Shown piece after piece: positions 1-5,878 of a stretch of 64,000 bases of DNA. The notes below the pieces were generated by a model, which worked only from the letters and a program-made list of their open reading frames with translations, did no database searches and was not told the origin of the DNA. The translations under genes were made by a program, and so were the position numbers. This stretch comes from Cellulosilyticum sp. Lineage in GTDB: Bacteria; Bacillota; Clostridia; Lachnospirales; Cellulosilyticaceae. The stretch covers positions 1-64,000 of the forward strand of contig SVDC01000011.1 in NCBI GenBank assembly GCA_015058045.1, written 5' to 3'. Positions within the stretch are counted from its first letter, which is position 1. Each line of letters opens with the position of its first letter.

Positions 1-6
1 TTTCAT
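1..6 (-). CDS. 5' end of an unidentified gene leaving the window
   Basis: On the minus strand an ATG at 6-4 followed by AAA is preceded by a very strong Shine-Dalgarno (GGGGGGAGGAG, about 7-18). Only two codons lie inside the window, so the product cannot be named. It is the next gene downstream of codY on the same strand once the mobile element is removed. A small hairpin (GACAA/TTGTC, 31-44) lies in its leader. The start is inferred from the ribosome binding site alone. Confidence 0.5.
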
Positions 7-50
7 TCTCCTCCCCCCAACATCACCTTCGACAAAATCTTGTCTTGTTT

Positions 51-72
51 TATAAATAAAAAGAAGCTCTGA
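51..72 (+). repeat. Left arm of perfect 22-bp inverted repeat flanking the transposon
   Basis: This sequence is the exact reverse complement of 4861-4882. The core is GAAGCTCTGA preceded by an A5 tract. It is either a terminal inverted repeat or, more likely, the distal arm plus T-tract of codY's terminator, separated from its partner by the insertion. Confidence 0.85.
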
Positions 73-88
73 AAAATTTAAATGTACT

Positions 89-147
89 AAAATAGATATG
101 GGATAGATAGTTTAATATAACTATTAGACCTATATCTATTTTTTTAT
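89..147 (+). terminator. Terminator-like nested hairpin at the left end of the transposon
   Basis: A 14-bp stem (89-102 with 129-142, one G-U pair) encloses a second 6-bp stem (ATAGTT 107-112 with AACTAT 119-124). T-rich sequence follows on the plus strand, and the minus strand also ends in a T4 tract. It lies ahead of tnpA, where it could block transcription entering the recombinase operon from outside. The function is inferred from structure. Confidence 0.6.
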
Positions 148-243
148 TTCATAATTATTAAAGGTATAAATTACAAATAATATAATTAGTATTATATGAT
201 GTATACTATTTCTATCATAATAATGACAGTAAAGGATTATCTC

Positions 244-1374
244 ATGAATGTACAAGAAGTTAAAATTGACAATAAAAGAAGATACATGTTGTTGGATGAA
301 CAAGGGATACCTATTATACCCGTAGTTAAGTATTTAAAGTACCTAGATAATACAGAGAAAAGCTATAATACACAAAAGACTTATTGTTATGCATTAAAAC
401 TATACTTCGAATACTTAGAAGAAATAGGCGTAGATTATCGGAAAGTAACCCTAGATATACTCTCTAACTTTGTAGGGCGGCTAAGAAATCCTTGCCAAAA
501 TAATAAAGTCCTAGAGTTAAGACCAACAGAACCTAAAAGAACCGAAAAAACAGTAAATCTAATTATTACAGTAGTAACAAGATTCTATGACTATTTATTC
601 CGAAACGAAGAAATTGAAAATGATATGGTAGAGAAGGTTCTTATGAGGATATTTACAAATGGTCATTCAAGATATAAGGACTTTCTATACCATATTAATG
701 CAAGTAAGCCTTCAAGAAGAAATATACTAAAGCTTAAAGAACCTCGTAGAAGGATCAAAGTTCTTTCAAAAGAGGATGTTGAGACGGTAGTTAAAGCTAC
801 AACTAATATTAGAGACGAGTTCTTAATAAAGCTATTGTTTGAAACCGGATTACGTATAGGGGAGGCACTAGCACTTTATATGGAGGATTTCATTTATGAT
901 CATAATAAGGGGCACCGTATTCGTCTTGTAGATAGAGGTGAACAACTTAATGGTAGTAAGTTAAAGACAGGTGAAAGAGAACTTGAAGTTTCACAAGAAC
1001 TAATGGATTTGTTTGATGACTATGCCTATGAAGTATTAGATGAATTAGAAATAGATACGAATTTTGTATTTGTAAAACTAAAGGGTGACAATAAAGGAGA
1101 ACCTTTGGATTATGAGGCTGTAAGTTCATTGTTTAAAAGACTAAAGAAAAAGACGGCTATTGACATTCATGCTCACCTATTGAGACATACACATTTAAGC
1201 TTCTATTATCAAAAGACCAAAGATATAAAAGCTACACAAGAAAGAGCTGGACATGCTCAAATACAGACCACTATGGATATTTACATTCATCAGTCGGACG
1301 AAGAAAAAAGAGCTAATTGGGAAGTCGCACAGCCCGCTTTTAGACTAGATAAAGGAGACAGGAAGGATGAATAA
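244..1374 (+). CDS. tnpA: Tn554-type tyrosine recombinase TnpA
   Basis: This 376-aa site-specific recombinase/transposase has an N-terminal SAM-like core-binding domain (about 25-150) and a C-terminal catalytic domain. The catalytic set is visible: Arg204 in TGLRIGEAL, His311 and Arg314 in HAHLLRHTH, His337 in AGHAQIQTT, and nucleophile Tyr347 in DIYIHQ. Tn554 TnpA is about 360 aa, so the length fits. The start at 244 is chosen because AAAGGA (about 234-239) sits at the right distance; in-frame starts at 196, 199 and 223 lack such a site. The 3' end overlaps tnpB by 8 bp, indicating translational coupling. TnpA and TnpB are both required for transposition in Tn554. Confidence 0.9.
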   Translation: MNVQEVKIDNKRRYMLLDEQGIPIIPVVKYLKYLDNTEKSYNTQKTYCYALKLYFEYLEEIGVDYRKVTLDILSNFVGRLRNPCQNNKVLELRPTEPKRTEKTVNLIITVVTRFYDYLFRNEEIENDMVEKVLMRIFTNGHSRYKDFLYHINASKPSRRNILKLKEPRRRIKVLSKEDVETVVKATTNIRDEFLIKLLFETGLRIGEALALYMEDFIYDHNKGHRIRLVDRGEQLNGSKLKTGERELEVSQELMDLFDDYAYEVLDELEIDTNFVFVKLKGDNKGEPLDYEAVSSLFKRLKKKTAIDIHAHLLRHTHLSFYYQKTKDIKATQERAGHAQIQTTMDIYIHQSDEEKRANWEVAQPAFRLDKGDRKDE

Positions 1375-3478
1375 TGTCCTACAGACACTAGGTTATGATA
1401 ATCCTAGTTCATTTAAAGATAAAATAACAACTACCCTATCTGTCTATACAGAGAAAATAATTGAAAGCAATGGAGTAGTAAAATATCATACCGTAAATAA
1501 CGATTATTTCTTAAAAAATGATACTTGGAGAATGGATTTTTTCGGTAGTATACCACAATTTAAAGAGCAAGTGGATAACTATAAATTTTCTTCTAAAAAT
1601 ATAACATTTTTATTTGATAATCCTAGTATCAACCTTGAAATGAAGTTTATTGTTTATAGTAAGCTGTTCTCTGACGCATGGAAGTTATCTTTTTGTATGG
1701 GAGGACAACAGCAATATATAAAACGATTAACAACATTTATGAATGAAAAGTATCCTAAGCTAAATTCCTTTCTTGATTTAGATATAGACAAGGCTAATTT
1801 ACAATGGATGGACTGGCTCAACCAACAAGGTGTTAAGACTATGACTACACAAACATTCGTAGATACAGAATATACTCACAAAACAGCTATTGTTAATTTC
1901 CTAAACAGTATTTACACCACTCTATTTACTTTGACAGATGAACGTGAAGAATGGGAAAAGGATATATGGGATGTAAGGAATCTCGAAAAGTATGGTATAA
2001 CTTATAACAAATCTAGAACCCACTACTATATTGACTTTACTGCAATTATAAATGAAACAATAAGAGTCGAAGTCAAAAGATACGTAAAGCAACGTTTAGT
2101 AAGCAATAATCAATTTTCTTGGAGTACTGCAAGGAGTTACCTGAAATTCCTATCACTATTTATTAATAAGCTTTGTGAATTAGAGCCTACATGGAATGAT
2201 TTAAAAGGGTTAGAAAGGCATCATATAGAGACATATATAGAATGGTTACATGCCTATGTTAAAGGGCGAATTACCCAAAAGAATGCCCATCCAGAAAAAT
2301 ATATTCTTGAATCATTATCAACTTTGGGGAAATTTTTATCCGATATTCAATTGAGAGAATATGCTATTGCACCCAAAAAGAATGTACGAATATTAATATT
2401 CCCAGAGGATAAGCCCACTGTTAAGAAGAAACCTTATGACCAAATAGACTATGTGCCAGACCATATACTAGAACAGCTATTTGAACATATTAATGAATTG
2501 CCTAAGAGGTATGTACCTGTAATATGGGTAATGTATAAAACAGGTTTAAGAATATCTGACGTTTTAGGTCTAACCCATGATTGTTTAGTAAGGTTAAACG
2601 GTGCCTATTGGGTAGTAACAGACATTGAGAAAGTTTATGTTGAAGGCCACAGAATACCAATAGACGATGAATTAGCCAATATGATAGCTATATTAATCCA
2701 ACAATCAAAAGAGCAAAGTAATCAAGATAATAACCCTGATAATTATATCTTTAACTGCTATACAGGAAAGCGAAAAGGTAAACCCTATGGCCAAAACAAA
2801 ATACAAGAATCACTTAATACACTTGCTGTGAAGTACAAGATTACTGATGAAATGGGAAATAGGTTTCATTTCAAAAATCATGCTTTCAGACATACTTATG
2901 CCATTAAAATGCTTAATGGTGGTGCTGATATTCTTACAGTACAAGAACTACTTGCTCATGCCTCTCCTGAAATGACACTCCGATACGCAAAGTTACTAGA
3001 TGATACTAAAAGAAAAGCATTTGAAAAAGTGCATAAAACGGGCATATTTAGCTTTCAAGTAGGAAATGAACTTGTTTTAGAGAATACGGATGAAATTCCT
3101 GAGGATATACGTAGTATGTTGTGGACAAATCATAAGCTAAATGCAATAGATACACCTTATGGAACTTGTTTACAGCGAACAAACGGAAAGTGTCAGTTTG
3201 CTAAACAACCACCTTGTTTAACATGTAATGGTGGAAATCCTTGCAAAGACTTATGTGTAGGGGCATTCGAGGGAGACGTTAAGAAATATGAAATCCTAAT
3301 TAGTTCAACAAAAGCTATGATTGAAAATGCTAAAATGTATAACCGAGTGGATATGCTTAAAGAAAATGAAGAACTACTAAAGCTCTATGAAGATATTTAC
3401 GCTAAGATTATAGAAGGAAATATTATTTATAGTAAGCTAAATAGATTAAAAAAAGGTGATACAAATGACAAATTATGA
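1367..3478 (+). CDS. tnpB: Tn554-type tyrosine recombinase TnpB
   Basis: This 703-aa second recombinase of the element is somewhat longer than Tn554 TnpB (about 630 aa). A long N-terminal region (1-350) of unclear fold precedes the catalytic domain: Arg395 in KTGLRISDVL, His505 and Arg508 in NHAFRHTY, His531 in LLAHASPEM, Tyr540 in LRYAKLL. After it comes a Cys-rich module (C601, C609, C617, C620, C626, C630) that could bind zinc, then a charged helical tail. The ATG overlaps the tnpA end and tnpC starts inside its 3' end, so the three genes form one operon. Confidence 0.9.
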   Translation: MNNVLQTLGYDNPSSFKDKITTTLSVYTEKIIESNGVVKYHTVNNDYFLKNDTWRMDFFGSIPQFKEQVDNYKFSSKNITFLFDNPSINLEMKFIVYSKLFSDAWKLSFCMGGQQQYIKRLTTFMNEKYPKLNSFLDLDIDKANLQWMDWLNQQGVKTMTTQTFVDTEYTHKTAIVNFLNSIYTTLFTLTDEREEWEKDIWDVRNLEKYGITYNKSRTHYYIDFTAIINETIRVEVKRYVKQRLVSNNQFSWSTARSYLKFLSLFINKLCELEPTWNDLKGLERHHIETYIEWLHAYVKGRITQKNAHPEKYILESLSTLGKFLSDIQLREYAIAPKKNVRILIFPEDKPTVKKKPYDQIDYVPDHILEQLFEHINELPKRYVPVIWVMYKTGLRISDVLGLTHDCLVRLNGAYWVVTDIEKVYVEGHRIPIDDELANMIAILIQQSKEQSNQDNNPDNYIFNCYTGKRKGKPYGQNKIQESLNTLAVKYKITDEMGNRFHFKNHAFRHTYAIKMLNGGADILTVQELLAHASPEMTLRYAKLLDDTKRKAFEKVHKTGIFSFQVGNELVLENTDEIPEDIRSMLWTNHKLNAIDTPYGTCLQRTNGKCQFAKQPPCLTCNGGNPCKDLCVGAFEGDVKKYEILISSTKAMIENAKMYNRVDMLKENEELLKLYEDIYAKIIEGNIIYSKLNRLKKGDTNDKL

Positions 3479-3845
3479 TCGTAGTGAACAATTAAAGCAA
3501 TTGCATGAACAACGTAGGGCTAAAACAGAACAAAGAGTTGACGAAGCTATTAAGCGTCTTATAAAGGCTCAAAAAGCTATTAATTTCAATAGTGTTGCTA
3601 ATGAGAGTGGTGTTACAAAAGCCACGCTCTATAATAATCAAGAAATTAAAGAACGAATTGAAGGATTAAGGTTACAACAATCTAAGGTTCCTACGCCTGC
3701 ACAAGTCAAGAGAGAAATGGATGACAACAATAAAGATGCTATTATAGCAAGTCTAAAGCGTAGAATTAAAAAGTTAGAAGAAGAAAATAAAAGGTTAAAA
3801 GAACAGGTTAAAATAAGTTATGCTGATATATATAAACAAATATAA
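3465..3845 (+). CDS. tnpC: Tn554-type accessory protein TnpC
   Basis: This 126-aa protein matches the size of Tn554 TnpC (125 aa), which modulates transposition efficiency and orientation. Residues about 25-60 form a predicted helix-turn-helix (INFNSVANESGVTKATLYNN), typical of the TnpC/DUF6262 group. The C-terminal 40 residues form a Lys/Glu-rich coiled coil (RRIKKLEEENKRLKEQVK). The start at 3465 follows AAAAGGTGATACAA; an in-frame ATG at 3456 lies upstream. The gene overlaps the 3' end of tnpB by 14 bp. Confidence 0.85.
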   Translation: MTNYDRSEQLKQLHEQRRAKTEQRVDEAIKRLIKAQKAINFNSVANESGVTKATLYNNQEIKERIEGLRLQQSKVPTPAQVKREMDDNNKDAIIASLKRRIKKLEEENKRLKEQVKISYADIYKQI

Positions 3846-3857
3846 GATTTAAGGAAG

Positions 3858-3873
3858 CAAATAGTTATTCATT
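3858..3873 (+). repeat. Left copy of imperfect 16-bp inverted repeat around the cargo gene
   Basis: CAAATAGTTATTCATT matches the reverse complement of 4727-4742 at 14 of 16 positions. The pair brackets the HTH-GNAT gene exactly (the right copy begins at the base after the stop codon). It could mark a cargo cassette, but the sequence is AT-rich and chance is possible. Confidence 0.35.
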
Positions 3874-3966
3874 GTCTCAAAGGTCCCTCTGATTGTAGGG
3901 CTATTTTTAATATATATGTTTAATCTATTCTTGGTTTGTGGTATAGAGATTGAAACCTTTTTGAAC

Positions 3967-3990
3967 TATAATAATCTTGTAACGTTACAA
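3967..3990 (+). promoter_or_regulatory. -10 box and 14-bp palindromic operator candidate for the cargo gene
   Basis: TATAAT at 3967-3972 is followed immediately by the perfect palindrome TTGTAACGTTACAA (3977-3990), which would cover the transcription start. No good -35 is seen at 17 bp. The cargo protein begins with an Xre-type DNA-binding domain, so an autoregulatory operator is a reasonable inference. Confidence 0.5.
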
Positions 3991-4012
3991 AATTAAATTA
4001 GGAGTGATTAAC

Positions 4013-4726
4013 ATGTATATTGGGGAAACAATCAAGAAATTAAGGCAGAAAAACGGAATAACACAGCATCATCTTGCAGAATGTTTGAATGTTAGTATGC
4101 AAACAATATCAAGATGGGAAAACGCTGTAACCTATCCGGATATTGTTATGCTGCCAATTCTAGCTAAATACTTTCATGTAACTGTTGATTACTTACTAAA
4201 TATAGGAGGAAACGTTAGTATGAAAACTATTGAATCTGAGAGATTATTAGTCAGAGAATGGAGCGAAAATGATGCAGTTAATTTGTTTCAAATAAAACGA
4301 AACTCGACTAATTTTATGTATTACATGCAATTCAACACAGTAGATGATTGTATGGAGTGTATCAAAATTTGGAAAGAATATCAGGAAATGTATCCTATTA
4401 TCCTTAAAGAAACTGGTGAACTCATAGGAGTTATAGGACTTGTTGACATAGGTAGATATAATGGTTACAGGGAAATTGAGGCCCATATTTGTGACAAATA
4501 TAAGAATGTAGACTATGCTACAGAGGCTCATAAACTGATATTAGATTATGGATTTAATGGACTTGATTTATCTGTTGTGTGTGCTTATTGCAAGTATGAT
4601 GATGAAGTATTAAAACAATCTATGATTAATACCGGCTTTATTTGCGAAGGAACTTTGAGAAAGTTTGGTAGAGATAAAACTGATAGTATGAGATATTCAG
4701 TTATTAAAGAAGAATATTCTTCTTAG
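4013..4726 (+). CDS. Xre-type HTH regulator fused to GNAT acetyltransferase (cargo)
   Basis: This 237-aa protein has an N-terminal HTH_3/Xre domain (about 1-66; TQHHLAECLNVSMQTISRWE is the recognition region) joined to a GNAT N-acetyltransferase of the RimJ/RimL-like group (about 70-237; ESERLLVREWSENDA start, LIGVIGLVDI core strand, GFICEGTLRKFG end). ATG 4013 follows GGAGTGATTAAC; a GTG at 4004 lies inside that ribosome binding site. Inside the gene, GGAGG at 4205-4209 precedes an in-frame ATG at 4220, so the 168-aa acetyltransferase could also be made alone. The substrate is unknown; protein, peptide or small-molecule amines, including antibiotics, are all possible. Confidence 0.8.
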   Translation: MYIGETIKKLRQKNGITQHHLAECLNVSMQTISRWENAVTYPDIVMLPILAKYFHVTVDYLLNIGGNVSMKTIESERLLVREWSENDAVNLFQIKRNSTNFMYYMQFNTVDDCMECIKIWKEYQEMYPIILKETGELIGVIGLVDIGRYNGYREIEAHICDKYKNVDYATEAHKLILDYGFNGLDLSVVCAYCKYDDEVLKQSMINTGFICEGTLRKFGRDKTDSMRYSVIKEEYSS

Positions 4727-4771
4727 AATGAATAGTTATTTGTTCGACTGAAAAGAACTAAATTAAAATGA

Positions 4772-4819
4772 ACAAAGGACATAACATATTATATATATAT
4801 AATATGTTATGTCCTTTGT
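4772..4819. terminator. 48-bp perfect palindrome, likely bidirectional terminator
   Basis: Positions 4772-4795 are the exact reverse complement of 4796-4819 (arms start ACAAAGGACATAACATATT). It lies between the convergent cargo gene and codY. On the plus strand it is followed by GTTTTAT. On the minus strand TTCATTTTAATTT follows, so it could replace the codY terminator that the insertion split. Confidence 0.7.
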
Positions 4820-4860
4820 GTTTTATAAAGAAATTTTTAAATTAGGTCTTGATAAAGAAA

Positions 4861-4882
4861 TCAGAGCTTCTTTTTATTTATA
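4861..4882 (-). repeat. Right arm of the 22-bp inverted repeat (codY-proximal terminator arm)
   Basis: This is the exact reverse complement of 51-72. On the minus strand it begins 9 bp after the codY stop codon and reads AAAAAGAAGCTCTGA, the ascending arm of an intrinsic terminator whose descending arm and T-tract now lie 4.8 kb away. Confidence 0.8.
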
Positions 4883-4891
4883 CCAATCAAA

Positions 4892-5650
4892 TTATTTACG
4901 TAATTTGTTTAATTCATCTAATAATGCTTCATTAAGAACTTTAATGTATGTTCCTTTCATACCTAAAGATCTAGATTCAATAACACCTGCACTTTCGAAT
5001 TTACGTAATGCATTTACGATTACTGAACGTGTGATTCCTACTTTATCAGCAATTTTACTTGCGATAAGTAACCCTTCATTACCATCTAATTTTTCAAAGA
5101 TGTGGAAAATTGCTTCAAGTTCTGAATATGATAAAGTCGCAATAGCTGATTTAACAACTGCAATTCTACGTTCTTCTTCATCACTTTCATCTTTAAGTGA
5201 TGTTAAGATCTCAACAGCTACAATTGTTGCACCATACTCAGCTAAAATAAAGTCTTCAGTGTTAAATGGCTCAGCATTTTTTTCTTTATAAAGTACAAAC
5301 GTTCCAAGTCTTTGACCTGCAGCAATAATTGGTACGATACATGTTGTATAGTTAGCACTATTTGCAGCTGATGGGAATAATGTCTCTAAACCAATGTTTT
5401 CTTTAATATCCATAATTGTTAAGAATTCATCATTCACTGAATAATCAATGTAGTTTTCTTCATTTGAAAAATTATGTGGAATAGAACTATTCACACCTAA
5501 CACTTTACTTTTTGTACTAACTACCATTGCGTTAGCTTTTACAACATCACTAATTACTTCACAAATATCTGAGAAAATAACGCGATCTGATCCGAATCTT
5601 TGTAATAATCTGTTCACTTTACGCATTTTTTGTAATAATTCTTGAGACAT
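4892..5650 (-). CDS. codY: GTP- and branched-chain-amino-acid-sensing repressor CodY
   Basis: This 252-aa global nutritional regulator has an N-terminal GAF domain that binds Ile/Leu/Val (1-150; CIVPIIAAGQRLGTFVLYK is characteristic). The C-terminal winged helix-turn-helix (about 195-245) has the highly conserved recognition segment ITRSVIVNALRKFESAGVIE. It starts at ATG 5650 behind AAGGAGG. It follows topA on the same strand, but a strong terminator lies between, so it has its own promoter. Its downstream flank is interrupted by the Tn554-type element. Confidence 0.97.
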   Translation of the reverse strand: MSQELLQKMRKVNRLLQRFGSDRVIFSDICEVISDVVKANAMVVSTKSKVLGVNSSIPHNFSNEENYIDYSVNDEFLTIMDIKENIGLETLFPSAANSANYTTCIVPIIAAGQRLGTFVLYKEKNAEPFNTEDFILAEYGATIVAVEILTSLKDESDEEERRIAVVKSAIATLSYSELEAIFHIFEKLDGNEGLLIASKIADKVGITRSVIVNALRKFESAGVIESRSLGMKGTYIKVLNEALLDELNKLRK

Positions 5651-5722
5651 CTTATGTCCTCCTTATTCTGTTTTAATCTTTAATGTTTAATCTTTATACT
5701 CTAAAGGGTTTATATACTTTAG

Positions 5723-5737
5723 TATGTTCTAAAAATT
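5723..5737 (-). promoter_or_regulatory. CodY-box-like site upstream of codY
   Basis: On the minus strand AATTTTTAGAACATA matches 12 of 15 positions of the published CodY consensus AATTTTCWGAAAATT. It lies about 75 bp before the codY start, where it could give autoregulation. In AT-rich DNA a three-mismatch site is weak evidence. Confidence 0.3.
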
Positions 5738-5760
5738 TTCAAATATACACTTTACCATTT

Positions 5761-5790
5761 AAAAAGACAAAGTTGTGCTACAACTTTGTC
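5761..5790 (-). terminator. topA terminator
   Basis: Perfect 11-bp stem GACAAAGTTGT/ACAACTTTGTC (5766-5776 with 5780-5790), followed by TTTTT on the minus strand. It lies 90 bp after the topA stop, separating topA from codY. Confidence 0.85.
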
Positions 5791-5878
5791 TTGTATATAC
5801 AAATCTTAACATGATTTGACAAAAAACTCAATATACATTTGTAAACATTAATACTAAAAATATTTAACAAATTGTAAA

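Larger units (their letters stand above)
51..4882 (+). mobile_element. Tn554-family transposon with HTH-GNAT cargo, inserted in the codY terminator
   Basis: The element carries the Tn554 gene order tnpA-tnpB-tnpC (two large tyrosine recombinases overlapping by 8 bp, then a small HTH/coiled-coil protein), followed by one cargo gene. A perfect 22-bp inverted repeat lies at 51-72 and 4861-4882. The right copy starts 9 bp beyond the codY stop, and the two arms joined would make a hairpin with A5/T5 flanks, as expected for codY's own terminator. The real element ends are therefore probably just inside the arms, near 71-75 and 4857-4861, where both junctions carry GAAA. Tn554 itself is known for site-specific insertion without terminal inverted repeats, which fits this reading. 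The exact ends are inferred. Confidence 0.85.

Noticed and set aside
3878..3907. Possible tnpC terminator (CCCT/AGGG before a T-run)
   Set aside because: Only a 4-bp stem; too weak to call.
51..4882. Recombinase-in-trio (RIT) element
   Set aside because: Only two tyrosine recombinases are present and the third gene is a small HTH/coiled-coil protein, the Tn554 arrangement.
4809..5291. 160-aa plus-strand open frame
   Set aside because: It lies antisense within codY, has no ribosome binding site, and its sequence is low-complexity Ser/Leu typical of a shadow frame.
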